DNA of 64,000 bases from Spongiibacter marinus (GTDB lineage Bacteria; Pseudomonadota; Gammaproteobacteria; Pseudomonadales; Spongiibacteraceae): positions 186,001 to 250,000 of the forward strand of contig NZ_JAFBBD010000006.1 in NCBI RefSeq assembly GCF_016906995.1, given 5' to 3'. A model generated the notes under the pieces. The model did not search any database, was not told where the DNA came from, and saw only the letters and a list, made by a program, of their open reading frames with translations. This document shows positions 26,776-36,347 of this stretch, piece after piece. A program made the position numbers and the translations under genes. The number at the start of each line of letters is the position of its first letter. Position 1 is the first letter of the stretch.

Positions 26776-28019
26776 CGGCTTGGCCCCTCCAGCACGGTGA
26801 CGGTGGTTGCCGCTTCTTCGGTTTCATAGAAGCCGCCGCCGTTTTCAGCTACAGCGATGCGCGCACCATTAACTTGGCGCTTGCCGGCTTCGCCGCGTAG
26901 CTGAGTGACCAACTCATGCAGTTGCATAATACCAGTCGCTCCCACTGGGTGACCCTTGGAGACCAGCCCCCCCGAAGGGTTAACAGGGGTGGCGCCTCCC
27001 AACGCTGTGTGCCCTTGCTCGGTGTAGACGCCGCCTTCGCCAAGCTCGCACAAGCCCAGATTTTCTATTTGCTGAATTTCCGCGTAGGCGCTTGCGTCAT
27101 GCACTTCGGCGACATCGACATCGCAGGGAGCAATACCAGCTTGTTCATAGGCCTGTTGCGCTGTCAGGCGGCCAATGTGGTTGGCAAAATCGTCGGCGTC
27201 ACGTTGAATGCCGCTGCGCAGCGCCAGGGCGCGAATGCGTATAGCGCGCCGTTTGCCAAGGCGTCGTAATACGTCTGCAGAGCAGACAACCGCCGCCGCA
27301 GCGCCGTCGGAAATTGGTGCGCACATCGGCAACGTAAAAGGCCAGGTGATAACGCGCCCGGCGAGCACCTCGTCGACCGTCATATCGTGCTGGTACTGCG
27401 CGAGTGGATTCATGGTGGAATGCCAGTGGTTCTTTGCCGCCGCTGCGGCAAATTGGCGCTGTGTGGTGCCGTATTTTTGCATGTGCAAGCGGGCCTGTGC
27501 GGCATAGCTGTCCATAAAGAAACTGCGTTGTTTGCCGTTGTCTTGCCGGTACTCATCTGGGATCAGGGCGGCGCCCTGGGCGCTTACCTGCTGATGAAAT
27601 TCCTCCAGGCGATGGATATCCGTGCCGCCTTTAAACGCATTGAACATCGCCTCGCGTTTTTCCGGGAAAAACATCTTTTCAGCGCCCACCACCAACGCGA
27701 CGTCGCACATTCCAGCTTTAATGTGGGCGATGGCTTGAAGCAGGGCGGTAGAGCCCGAGGCGCACGCATTCTCGATATTGGCGATGGGGATACCCGAAAA
27801 CCCTAAGGGTCTAAGGGCACACTGGCCGCGAATACCATTTTGACCTTCAAGCAGGCCTTGGCGTGTATTGGAAAACCAGGCGGCCTCGATGTCGTCCTGG
27901 TGAATATCGGCATCCGCGAGCGCTCTGGCAACCGCCTCGCGGCTCAGGTCTTTAACGCTTCGCTCGGTAAACTTGCCCAGCGCGGTCATGCCAATTCCTA
28001 AAATAAATACCTCCGTCAT
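26772..28019 (-). CDS. SCP-x-type thiolase / acetyl-CoA acetyltransferase family
   Basis: 415 aa from the ATG at 28019 (MTEVFILGIGMTALGKF), preceded by AGGGGTG and lying 10 bases after the PaaN stop. Thiolase landmarks: nucleophilic Cys86 in NACASGS, VAEVHDASAYAE, and KGHPVGATG (His). The C-terminal segment has ENGGG in place of the Cys-GGG motif, as is usual in the SCP-x/lipid-transfer branch. Members cleave branched or unusual 3-ketoacyl-CoAs. No partner DUF35 (OB-fold) gene is visible. Confidence 0.88.
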   Translation of the reverse strand: MTEVFILGIGMTALGKFTERSVKDLSREAVARALADADIHQDDIEAAWFSNTRQGLLEGQNGIRGQCALRPLGFSGIPIANIENACASGSTALLQAIAHIKAGMCDVALVVGAEKMFFPEKREAMFNAFKGGTDIHRLEEFHQQVSAQGAALIPDEYRQDNGKQRSFFMDSYAAQARLHMQKYGTTQRQFAAAAAKNHWHSTMNPLAQYQHDMTVDEVLAGRVITWPFTLPMCAPISDGAAAAVVCSADVLRRLGKRRAIRIRALALRSGIQRDADDFANHIGRLTAQQAYEQAGIAPCDVDVAEVHDASAYAEIQQIENLGLCELGEGGVYTEQGHTALGGATPVNPSGGLVSKGHPVGATGIMQLHELVTQLRGEAGKRQVNGARIAVAENGGGFYETEEAATTVTVLEGPSR

Positions 28020-28029
28020 CACCCCTGCC

Positions 28030-29712
28030 TCACACGTCGGAACGCATAATCTTGCGCTGTACAATACGAAAACGACTGGCAACAAAGGCGAGGTCGGTAA
28101 GACAAGCATTGCCTGCGGGGTTTAGGCCGGTAACGTGGTAATCGCTATAGGCGGCGGCAAAATTGATGGGCATTCCCATTAAATTACAGGCAACAGAGGC
28201 GCCTGCATGGTTGTAGGCATCTTGGGCTCGCTCCAGGAACTCACTGTTCACCGAATAGACATGTGAGGTTATTGCGCCACAATCCCGGGCATTTGTGGTG
28301 GCATCGTGCAAGCAGCTATCAATGCTCGCGCCTTTGATCAAAAACGAGATAGGACCAAAAAATTCATCTCGATACAGTTCACGCTGCGCGTCGCTTACCT
28401 GAATCATTAGCGGTGTTGCGGTGCGCGCCTTTGGAAACTCAGGGTGGGAGTAGGGCGCGGAATCGCGCAATACGCGGCCGTGCTGAACGCCGAGCTCGCG
28501 CATTTTCTCCAGTGTTAGATAGATATCGTCGCTCACCAGTGTGCCGCAGAGAAAAGCGGCTTTTTTCGGATTGCTCAGGTGCGTCTCTACGGCGTCCACC
28601 AGGCCTTGCGCAACATCGTCAAAACTTCTTCGCTCACCATTGACCAGAATGCCCTCGGCGGGAATGTGAATGTTTTGAACGCTGGTGCACATCTGCGCAG
28701 AGGCCTGACACAGCGAGTGGGCAATGGCACTGCACATACCCTCGAAGTCGTCGGTGGATTCAATGACCACAGAGTTGCAGCCAGCCGTTTCGGTGAATAC
28801 CAGGGCATTGCGACAGTGCTGCTCAATCCAGCTGCCAAACGTTGGGCTGCCGGTGAAATCGATGATGGCGGTATCGGGGTGCTCTAATAGCGCCATGGTG
28901 GCGGGTTCATCGCGCGTATCCGCCACCATCGTCACCAGGTTGCTATCGAAGCCTGCCTCCATTAACACCGCCTGACAAACCGAGACGACCAGGGCAACGG
29001 GCAAAATGGCGCTGGGGTGGGGTTTAAATACCACCGGATTGCCGGTCGCCAGGCTGGCAAATAGTGCCGGGTAGCCATTCCACAGCGGAAACGTCGCACA
29101 GCAGATATTAACGGCAACGCCGCGGGGCATTAGTCGATAGAACTTGGTCAGTTTCGCTGCGCCATCGCTGCCAAACTGACGTTGCCACTCCGCCTGTTCC
29201 GGTACATCACGCATTGCTTTATACGCGTAGGCAAGCGCTTCCAGGCCGCGATCCAGTGCATTCGCACCACTGCCAGCAAAGGCCATAATGTAGCTTTGCC
29301 CGGCGGTATGCATGGTGGCGTGAGCGTTTTCAAACAATTGCTGTGAACAGCGCTCAAGTATTTCAAGACACACCCCCATGCGTGTTTCCACGCCGGCATC
29401 TCGCCATGCGGGCTGAGCTTTGGAAATGGCTTGAAACAGCGTGTCGACATCCACCTTGGGGTAAAGAACCCCAAGACGCTCGCCAGTATAGGGGGAAATT
29501 TCAGCGCCTACCCAACCGTTGTTACCGGCCTGATGCAGCGGGTAGTCCTTGCCGAGCAGTGCCTCAAAGCGTGCTTTCCCAGCCGCTGGAAGCTCAACCC
29601 CATGTATTTTACTGCTGGGACTCTCGCTGAACGCGGTCCAGGAATAGCGCTTTTCGCAGGCGTCCAGGGCTTTCTCTAACATTGATTTATGGCGGGTGAA
29701 CCAATTACTCAT
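28030..29712 (-). CDS. PaaN-like aldehyde dehydrogenase
   Basis: 560 aa, full length for the single-domain PaaN group annotated as phenylacetic acid degradation proteins. It lacks the MaoC-like hydratase of PaaZ. NICCATFPLWNGYPALF, FKPHPSAILP (NAD site), FTETAGCNSVV (Glu308) and the catalytic Cys342 in AQMCTSVQN are intact. It probably oxidises a ring-opened CoA-linked or free semialdehyde to the acid. First gene of the operon with thiolase, ligase and thioesterase. No paaABCDE oxygenase is in view, so phenylacetate as substrate is only a guess. Confidence 0.88.
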   Translation of the reverse strand: MSNWFTRHKSMLEKALDACEKRYSWTAFSESPSSKIHGVELPAAGKARFEALLGKDYPLHQAGNNGWVGAEISPYTGERLGVLYPKVDVDTLFQAISKAQPAWRDAGVETRMGVCLEILERCSQQLFENAHATMHTAGQSYIMAFAGSGANALDRGLEALAYAYKAMRDVPEQAEWQRQFGSDGAAKLTKFYRLMPRGVAVNICCATFPLWNGYPALFASLATGNPVVFKPHPSAILPVALVVSVCQAVLMEAGFDSNLVTMVADTRDEPATMALLEHPDTAIIDFTGSPTFGSWIEQHCRNALVFTETAGCNSVVIESTDDFEGMCSAIAHSLCQASAQMCTSVQNIHIPAEGILVNGERRSFDDVAQGLVDAVETHLSNPKKAAFLCGTLVSDDIYLTLEKMRELGVQHGRVLRDSAPYSHPEFPKARTATPLMIQVSDAQRELYRDEFFGPISFLIKGASIDSCLHDATTNARDCGAITSHVYSVNSEFLERAQDAYNHAGASVACNLMGMPINFAAAYSDYHVTGLNPAGNACLTDLAFVASRFRIVQRKIMRSDV

Positions 29713-29817
29713 GGCTAGTCTCGTTATTGTTGGTGAATCGTAAACGGCGCTTGATTAGCGCTTTGTTAATGTTGGTATGGCCAAATCTGTTTGGGCTGGC
29801 TTGTTACTTTCTTTATT

Positions 29818-29830
29818 AGACTAACAGTCT
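29818..29830. promoter_or_regulatory. Inverted repeat in the PaaN/HxlR divergent promoter region (possible operator)
   Basis: AGACTAACAGTCT is a perfect 5-bp inverted repeat with a 3-base centre. It sits midway in the 193-base AT-rich gap between the divergent PaaN operon and the tandem HxlR gene, so the neighbouring regulator could bind it. This is inferred from position only. Confidence 0.35.
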
Positions 29831-29905
29831 GTCGGGAGGGTAAACAAGCGCGTTTTTACCTATTTTTTATTTATCGTTTGTCACTTTTGTTGTAGTGTTC
29901 GCTGC

Positions 29906-30829
29906 ATGCAAGCCGCCCAGCAATTACTTTCCAACCCAGTGGCCCGCGGGCTGAATATCCTCGGTGACCGTTGGACGATCCTGATTCTTAGGGAAACCTT
30001 TCTCGGGCAACATCGCTTTGATGAATTCCGGCGCCGCACCGGCGCGTCACGTGGCACATTGAGCTCTCGTTTAGAGAATTTGGTTGCCAATGGCATTCTC
30101 TATAAAAACCCCTATCAAACGTCGCCACTGCGCTACGAGTACCGGCTGACCGGAAAAGGTTTGGCGCTTTACCCCTGGGCACTGTTGATCTGGCAGTGGG
30201 AGAGCGAATGGGCCGATGCCTCCGACGCGGAATTGCCTACTCAGTTGTGGCATTCCTATGGCGAGGGAGACGGGCATCGCCTCACGCCACTGGCGGTGTG
30301 TCGACATTGCGGTGAGCCTCTCCATTACGATGATGTAGAGCGCGTGGTAAAAGCCTCTCCCGAAGGGGCTACTGCCGGCGCATTGACTGAAATTGGCAGC
30401 CAACGACGTACCCGCGGTGGCAATCAGCAAATGCTGGGTCACGTCACCGATATCATTGGCGACCGTTGGACACTGTTGTTAATGGCAATGGCCTTTGTTG
30501 GCTTGACTCGCTACGACGACTTTCGCCAACATCTCGGTGTGGCGACCAATGTGCTAGCCGACCGCTTAAAGTTGTTGGTGTACACCGGTATTTTTTCCAA
30601 AGATGCATACAGTAGTAATCCACCGCGCTACGAGTACCACCTGACTGAAAAGGGCAAGGCGCTTTACCCACTCACCATGGCGCTGCGCCAGTGGGTGCTT
30701 GAGTGGTTACCCAAAGTGAAGCACCCCTTAACCCTGGTACATCGTCCCTGCGGTAAAGAGCTGGCAACCGACGTCATTTGCGACAGTTGCCACACCGTTC
30801 CCCGAACTGATGAAGTACGCTTTCAGTAA
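29906..30829 (+). CDS. Tandem (double) HxlR-type transcriptional regulator
   Basis: 307 aa built of two complete HxlR winged-helix units. Unit 1 (about residues 5-160) has ILGDRWTILILRETFLGQHRFDEF and a Cys pair in CRHCGEPLHYDD. Unit 2 (about 175-307) has IIGDRWTLLLMAMAFVGLTRYDDF and Cys residues in HRPCGKELATDVICDSCH. HxlR proteins normally act as ~110-aa homodimers; this gene encodes a covalent pseudo-dimer. It is divergent from the PaaN operon and probably controls it. Confidence 0.88.
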   Translation: MQAAQQLLSNPVARGLNILGDRWTILILRETFLGQHRFDEFRRRTGASRGTLSSRLENLVANGILYKNPYQTSPLRYEYRLTGKGLALYPWALLIWQWESEWADASDAELPTQLWHSYGEGDGHRLTPLAVCRHCGEPLHYDDVERVVKASPEGATAGALTEIGSQRRTRGGNQQMLGHVTDIIGDRWTLLLMAMAFVGLTRYDDFRQHLGVATNVLADRLKLLVYTGIFSKDAYSSNPPRYEYHLTEKGKALYPLTMALRQWVLEWLPKVKHPLTLVHRPCGKELATDVICDSCHTVPRTDEVRFQ

Positions 30830-30860
30830 ACTTGGAGCCAGTAAAAAATCTGGGTAGTGC

Positions 30861-30885
30861 CCCCGCACTCGGCATGAGCGCGGGG
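30861..30885. terminator. Hairpin between convergent HxlR and TonB-receptor genes
   Basis: Stem CCCCGC-a-CTC / GAG-c-GCGGGG around a 5-base loop, with one mismatched pair, in the 62-base gap between two convergent genes. An A-rich stretch at 30843-30848 gives a T-run on the minus strand, but 12 bases from the stem, so termination efficiency is uncertain. Confidence 0.45.
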
Positions 30886-30891
30886 AAGGGT

Positions 30892-33195
30892 TTAGAAGGT
30901 TTTGCTTACCGTTACCCCAAATGTAGTGGGGTCGGCAAACTTGTTTGACGTTACCCCAGTTGGGTCCACGACCACATTGGTGGTTTGGTCTTTATCACCC
31001 AGGTTTTTCCCCCAGAGCCTCACCGACAGCGACTGATCAGCGCTAGTCCAGCCCGCGGAAACGCCCAGATTAGACAGCGACTTTTGTTTGGTGACCGCTG
31101 CGTTGCTGGCCGCCGTGTAATAGTCATCCTTCCAGGAGTAGCTCACATTGAATTCGACGATTGAACCGCCCTCCAGGGGGATGGTGTAGTCGGCATCAAT
31201 GCTGCCCGAGCGGTCTGGCGACCACTGTAATTGATTGCCGCTGTAGTCATTCCCACCTGAGGTGACAAAGTCTTCGTAGCGCGCTTTCCCGTGGTTGTAA
31301 TTGGCACTGATCACCAGCCGATCTGAGGCAGCTAGGGCGACGCTGGTTTCAAAGCCCGTGGACTCAGCTTGGGCGCTGTTGAGTACCAAAAGCAGGGTTG
31401 GGGTAAGCTCAAACACCTGCAAATTGTCGTAGTCGATGTCGTAGTAAGCAATGTTGAATTGCAAACGGTTATCGAACCAGGTGGACTTAAGCCCCACTTC
31501 GATGTTTTCCACAAACTCGGGGTCAACGGTCTTCGTCGCGTTCTCCGGCAAGTTGGTTTGAGAGGGGAAGGCGCCACTTTTAAAACCTTCCGAGTAGGTC
31601 AGGTAGACCATGGCGTCCTCACCAAAGCGATAGTTTACCGAGGCTTTATGGGTAATCTCTTCCCAGTCTTCCTTGCCCTTCACCGCAGTCGGGAATTCAG
31701 GAAGTATGAGTGGTACCCCCGTGGGCGCGCCTGTGCCCAGCAGGTCTTTGGCGTCTTGGCTGATTTCTTTTTCGTCCTGACTCCAGCGCACGCCGTAGGT
31801 CAGGGTCCAGTTATCGATATGCCAGTCAGCCTGGGCATAGGTTGCAATGCTGGTAGTGGTGTTATCCTGCAGAAACAGCACATTGCCTTCCGGCGCCAGG
31901 CCCAGACCGCCGCTGAGTGCGGCGTTATAGCGCGTGTAAAATTGCTCATCGCGCTCGACGTCTTCCTGCATATAAAACACACCGGCAATCCAGTCGATAT
32001 TTTCCAGGCTGCCGCTGAGGCGAAATTCCTGGGAGAATTGCGAGGCACTTTCCTCGGCGCCATTGATCACGTTTTCCGGTACTGAATTGGCAACCGTGAT
32101 GTCGGTGAGGGGCAGGCCGGTCAGATCGTCTACATGGAACACATCGCTGGCGCGCCAAGCGGTGATGGACAAGAGATCAGCCCATTCCAAACCGTGCTCA
32201 ACACGCGCACTGAAGCCCTGAATCTCGCGTTCCTGTGAGGTATCAAATTGCGATGCACAGCTGCGAATATTGCTGCGATAGCCCGCGGACAAGCTGTCCA
32301 CACCGGCTTGCCAGAGCGCGCCGGTTCCCATTACACCGGCCGACAAGTCCATTAAATGACTGCAACTGCCATTGGTTTCGTCCTTGGAGTAATCGGCGCT
32401 GAGCAACAGCAGGGTGGTGTCGCTCAGGTCGAACAGCAGCTGGCCGCGTAGGTTAATACTCTCGATGTCGCCCAGCTCGTCACCCTGGCCGGATGCTCCC
32501 TTTGAGTTGCCAATGATTGGGCTGTTGATCAGATTGGTATCAACGGTAACGTCGGAGGGACGAATAACATTTTTTTGAAAACCGTCGCGCTGCTTGCTCG
32601 CCACACTAATCTTACCGGCGATGGTGTCGGTTAATCCGCCTGTCACCAGCGCCTGCGCATGGAACAGGCCCTTGTTGCCTGCCGTTACGCTCAGCTTGGT
32701 CATGGGGTCGTAATCGGGGCGACTGGTGATGAAGTTAATGGCACCGCCATTGGTGTTTTTACCGTATAGCGTGCCTTGTGGGCCCTTTAGAATTTCAATG
32801 CGCTCAAGGTCGAACAGATCGAATCCGGAGCCGCCAGCGCGACCAATATAAATTTCGTCAATAAAAATACCCACCGCAGAATCGCTGGCCGCTGAGTCTG
32901 AGCTATTGCCGATGCCGCGAATGTACACCCGTGGCTCGCCCAGGTTGAACTGCGTGAAGGACATACCCGGTGTTTGCATCGCCACGTCATTCATTTCGGT
33001 GACTTTTCCCATACCAACGTCATCACCGGAAATCGCCGCCACAGACATGGGGACATCTTGGATACTGGCCGATTTTTTCTCGGCGGTGACTAATACCTCT
33101 TCCAGTTGCGTCGCGGCGGCCGCGCCGCTGCACACTGTAGTGGCCAGTAGGGCCGCTGGTAACCGTTTGAGTTTAAAATTACGGGTCGTAAACAT
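30892..33195 (-). CDS. TonB-dependent outer-membrane receptor
   Basis: 767 aa. Signal peptide (about residues 1-27, ending AAA), then the TonB box-like LEEVLVTAEKK and plug domain (VPMSVAAISG, RVYIRGIGNSSDSAASDS, ILKGPQGTLYGKNTNGGAINFIT). The 22-strand barrel ends in ...TFGVTVSKTF with the terminal Phe. It resembles the iron-complex/vitamin/hydrocarbon class common in marine Spongiibacter- and Sphingomonas-like bacteria. Its position behind the oxygenase and tannase-family genes suggests uptake of the substrate of that cluster. Confidence 0.92.
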   Translation of the reverse strand: MFTTRNFKLKRLPAALLATTVCSGAAAATQLEEVLVTAEKKSASIQDVPMSVAAISGDDVGMGKVTEMNDVAMQTPGMSFTQFNLGEPRVYIRGIGNSSDSAASDSAVGIFIDEIYIGRAGGSGFDLFDLERIEILKGPQGTLYGKNTNGGAINFITSRPDYDPMTKLSVTAGNKGLFHAQALVTGGLTDTIAGKISVASKQRDGFQKNVIRPSDVTVDTNLINSPIIGNSKGASGQGDELGDIESINLRGQLLFDLSDTTLLLLSADYSKDETNGSCSHLMDLSAGVMGTGALWQAGVDSLSAGYRSNIRSCASQFDTSQEREIQGFSARVEHGLEWADLLSITAWRASDVFHVDDLTGLPLTDITVANSVPENVINGAEESASQFSQEFRLSGSLENIDWIAGVFYMQEDVERDEQFYTRYNAALSGGLGLAPEGNVLFLQDNTTTSIATYAQADWHIDNWTLTYGVRWSQDEKEISQDAKDLLGTGAPTGVPLILPEFPTAVKGKEDWEEITHKASVNYRFGEDAMVYLTYSEGFKSGAFPSQTNLPENATKTVDPEFVENIEVGLKSTWFDNRLQFNIAYYDIDYDNLQVFELTPTLLLVLNSAQAESTGFETSVALAASDRLVISANYNHGKARYEDFVTSGGNDYSGNQLQWSPDRSGSIDADYTIPLEGGSIVEFNVSYSWKDDYYTAASNAAVTKQKSLSNLGVSAGWTSADQSLSVRLWGKNLGDKDQTTNVVVDPTGVTSNKFADPTTFGVTVSKTF

Positions 33196-33247
33196 CGCTA
33201 TTTCTCCGCTGTTTTATTGTTATTCCAAATTGAAATCATTAGTGGGA

Positions 33248-34786
33248 TCACGGCGGCGAGCAGGTATAGCTGGCGGCGTGATCGGGGGAATCGGGCTTGC
33301 TTAACGTCGCGACATTCGGGTAGGCGCAAATGGGGCGCGTTCGCACGACATGCTGCTGATCATCGTGCTGACTCGCGGTAAATTGCTCTGGTGCAACACC
33401 GGTTTCTACCCAGTTCGCCACGAGCTCAAGCGGGTCAAATTGATCGGGGGCATCGGCGGGGCGCTCCCAGCAGTGGCCCCAGCCCGGCAGCATAAATAGC
33501 CGCGCGTGATTCTTCAGTTTGTCCACGCCGCCGCTATGTGCGGCCGCCGCGCGGTAGTAATCCACGATTGGTCCCGGAATAATCAGCGGGTCCGCCCAGC
33601 CGTGGTAGAGGAATAATTTGCCGCCCGCCTGAGCCAGTGCAGACAGGTCGGGATTGTCGGCGTCGATCAGGGCGGGTAGGGCCGATTTGTCCAGCCACGC
33701 CGCTAGGGTGTTGTGGTCCAGCGCGGCGTTGTGATCGCGCTGAAAGAGTTCCTGTGAAAGTAGGTTGCGGTAGCCCGTTGACGCGGCCAGACCCCATGCC
33801 GCGTTCTCGTCATCGCCAAATAACCAGATGTCGGTGTAGTGCTCAGCGCCAGGTGCGAGGGTCTGGGTGACTGGCGGTGCTCCGGGAACGGGTTGGCCGC
33901 TGTACAGGCGCTCAAGGCGTGCGATGGCGTTTTTGGTAAAGCATCGCTCAGACGCGTCGCCCGATTTGCACGCGAGCGCGGCGAAGCTAGGCCGACACTG
34001 CTGTGGTGCAGAAATAATACCGTCGCGCTGGCCGTCTATGCCGTCGCACTGCGCCATGACGGCTTCTTTTAGCAATTCGTTGTTGCTGCGCGGAATCACC
34101 GGCTTGCCGTGATGGGTGGTTTGGCGGGTCATCCAATTGCCCCATTTACCGGCAATTTCGCTCAGGCTGAAAATACTGCCGCCGGCGGCGATACCGTCAA
34201 ACAACTCCGGGTAGCGTTGGGCGGCTATCATGCCCAGTCGGCCACCGTTGGAGCAGCCGGAAAAGTAGCGGTGGTGGGGCGCTTTGCCGTAGAACGCTGT
34301 GGTGAGCGCTACGCCGACGTCGGTAACCACTGGCAGTACTTTGTGGGCGTAAAGTTCCAGCGCTTCGGCGTCGTTATAGGCCCATTGGGTCTCCCAGCTT
34401 TGGCCGTTGTGCCCGCCGTCGTGACTGATCGCCGCATAGCCTTTTTTCAGTGCTTCGTTAATGCTGTTGGAAAACCCCGGTTTGTCGGGCAGCAAACTGC
34501 CGCAAAAACCACCGCAGCCCGCCATCACAAAACGGCCATTCCACGACTCGGGGAGCCGTAATTCGAAATAGGTACGACCCTGTATCTGCCCGCGCACTCG
34601 GCAGTGCGCAGGCAGCGGCTCGCTGCTGTGCCACGAGGGAGGCTGGGCCAATATCGTGCCGGCGGGAGCGGCCAAGCTCGGGCAGCGTTTTGCCAGCGCG
34701 GGTTCGGGGTCAGCGCGTTGTGCAAGCGCTGAGCTGCTGATCACGATACTGGCAAGCAGCAGCACGAGGCGAGTAACGACGGTCAT
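33248..34786 (-). CDS. Tannase/feruloyl esterase-family hydrolase
   Basis: 512 aa from the ATG at 34786, which gives a signal peptide (about residues 1-22, ending ALAQ); a longer in-frame reading overlaps the upstream oxygenase gene. Family motifs: GCGGFCGS, HDGGHNG, the nucleophile Ser in GCSNGGR (about residue 179), the calcium loop CDGIDGQRDGII, the Asp in YHGWADPLI and the His in PGWGHCW. The Cys next to the Ser and His form the CS-D-HC disulfide typical of this family (tannase, FaeB, MHETase). It hydrolyses aromatic esters, acting in the periplasm or outside. Confidence 0.88.
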   Translation of the reverse strand: MTVVTRLVLLLASIVISSSALAQRADPEPALAKRCPSLAAPAGTILAQPPSWHSSEPLPAHCRVRGQIQGRTYFELRLPESWNGRFVMAGCGGFCGSLLPDKPGFSNSINEALKKGYAAISHDGGHNGQSWETQWAYNDAEALELYAHKVLPVVTDVGVALTTAFYGKAPHHRYFSGCSNGGRLGMIAAQRYPELFDGIAAGGSIFSLSEIAGKWGNWMTRQTTHHGKPVIPRSNNELLKEAVMAQCDGIDGQRDGIISAPQQCRPSFAALACKSGDASERCFTKNAIARLERLYSGQPVPGAPPVTQTLAPGAEHYTDIWLFGDDENAAWGLAASTGYRNLLSQELFQRDHNAALDHNTLAAWLDKSALPALIDADNPDLSALAQAGGKLFLYHGWADPLIIPGPIVDYYRAAAAHSGGVDKLKNHARLFMLPGWGHCWERPADAPDQFDPLELVANWVETGVAPEQFTASQHDDQQHVVRTRPICAYPNVATLSKPDSPDHAASYTCSPP

Positions 34787-34832
34787 AGGTAAAGCCTTAT
34801 TGTTATGTGTGTAACCGCAGGCGGGGCAATTA

Positions 34833-36347
34833 TCAGTAGATGTCCTGGCCCCGCGCCCACCATCCATGAAAGCCATAGGGCACGCGGTGAGGCAGTTTTA
34901 TTTTGGCAATGGGGCCGAGGCTGACATCTTTGGCGTTGAACACCAGGCAATAAGACGTCCAGTCTTTGGTGTCGGTCACGATATTGGTGACGTAGCCATC
35001 GTCCTCTTCACTGCTGCGATCGGCACCGCGTTTGGGCACGAAGACTGCCTCGCTACCGAACACGCCGGGGCCGTAATCCCACTCCTGGCGGTGGCCGGTA
35101 TCATTGTCGTATTTGATTAGGCCAGTGAAGCGCAGGGTATGGCCGCCTTCGGCGCGCAGGGGGATTTTTTGGTGATAGGCGTAGCGAGTCTTCACGCCGT
35201 GAAAGATCTGATTGGATTTATTGAACTCTGAGTTCAGGTCACAAATAGGCCCTTCGCGAACCTCGCCGGTGCGTATATTAAAGCGCCAGCGATAGTTGTT
35301 TGCCTCCAGGCGCATGTAGGCCAGCATGTGCGAGAGTGCGCCTTCGCTGGGGTCGGCATCGGGCATCGGGTTGGTCGAGCGACAGCCATCAATGGTGACC
35401 CAGTCGCCATCTTCCCACGCGTTTGACGTATGCAATACATAGCAGGGCTCGCACTCAAACCAGCGAACCTGGGTGCCCAGGCGCGGAATGAGACCAAACC
35501 GCGACGGCATGTCGCGATGAAAGCGAATAACGCGCATGTTGTGCCGTTTAAGCACATCGATGTCATGGAACAGGGGGTGGTCGTGCAGGATCGCGTAATT
35601 TTCTGTGAAGGTGATCTCGTGCGGCAGCCGTGGTGCGGGTAGGTCGATCGCGCATTCGTGCTTGAGTGTGCCGTCCGGATTCAATACGCCGTAGGTCATA
35701 TAAGGCGGCGTATCGCCGTAGTCGAAAAAGAACATCTCTCCGGTTTGCCAGTCCACCCGCGAATGCGCAGACATTTTGCGCGTCAGGGCGCTGGGGGAGT
35801 CCAGTGGCCCAAGATTCTCAAGTGTTATCGGGTCCATGGTGTAGGGGATGCCAGAGTTGTACCACAGCGTAATCAGGCGGCCGTTGTGCCAAATGATATC
35901 TGTGTTGGAGGTGTCTTTAATGGGAAAGTCTGGCAGCGAAAAATCAAACGGGCCCATCACACCGGGCCATACGGCTTGCTGCTCTTGCTGTTCGCGCAAT
36001 AACGCTGCCGTCAGAATTTGGCTATTGCGATAACTCACCTTGCCATCGGCAAAGTAGACGCCGTGAACTAAGCCGTCGCCATCGAAAGAGTGGTACTGGT
36101 TCTTCGGCTTTTGACGCGGATTTGGCCCATTGCGCAGGTAGGCGCCATGCATATCAGTGGGTATCTCACCTTCGACGGTTAACTGATCTGCACTGATATT
36201 GATGTTTTCCGTCGGCGCGTAAACACCATGCAAGTAGGGGTTATCAATCTCATAGATCCAAGACGGGGCATCGTTGAGTTGTGGCGCCGCTCCCAGAGAG
36301 GCCTCAGTAATGGGGAAGTCACTCTGTGGGTTGGTTTGGCGGGTCAT
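34833..36347 (-). CDS. Carotenoid cleavage oxygenase-family protein (CCO; lignostilbene dioxygenase-like)
   Basis: 504 aa, near the family length. The four iron-binding His are in conserved positions: His195 (MSAHSRVDW), His243 (LPHEITFTE), His306 (YVLHTSNAWE) and His494 (YGFHGWW). GAYLRNGPNP and HSFDGDGLVH are the N-terminal family signatures. Members cleave C=C bonds of carotenoids or of stilbenes such as lignostilbene, and some oxidise isoeugenol-type phenylpropenes. No signal peptide. It leads a minus-strand run with the esterase (46-base gap) and TonB receptor. Confidence 0.9.
   Translation of the reverse strand: MTRQTNPQSDFPITEASLGAAPQLNDAPSWIYEIDNPYLHGVYAPTENINISADQLTVEGEIPTDMHGAYLRNGPNPRQKPKNQYHSFDGDGLVHGVYFADGKVSYRNSQILTAALLREQQEQQAVWPGVMGPFDFSLPDFPIKDTSNTDIIWHNGRLITLWYNSGIPYTMDPITLENLGPLDSPSALTRKMSAHSRVDWQTGEMFFFDYGDTPPYMTYGVLNPDGTLKHECAIDLPAPRLPHEITFTENYAILHDHPLFHDIDVLKRHNMRVIRFHRDMPSRFGLIPRLGTQVRWFECEPCYVLHTSNAWEDGDWVTIDGCRSTNPMPDADPSEGALSHMLAYMRLEANNYRWRFNIRTGEVREGPICDLNSEFNKSNQIFHGVKTRYAYHQKIPLRAEGGHTLRFTGLIKYDNDTGHRQEWDYGPGVFGSEAVFVPKRGADRSSEEDDGYVTNIVTDTKDWTSYCLVFNAKDVSLGPIAKIKLPHRVPYGFHGWWARGQDIY

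Noticed and set aside
31369-32085. 238-codon plus-strand open frame opposite the TonB receptor
   Set aside because: Mirror of a conserved receptor gene, with no coding features of its own.
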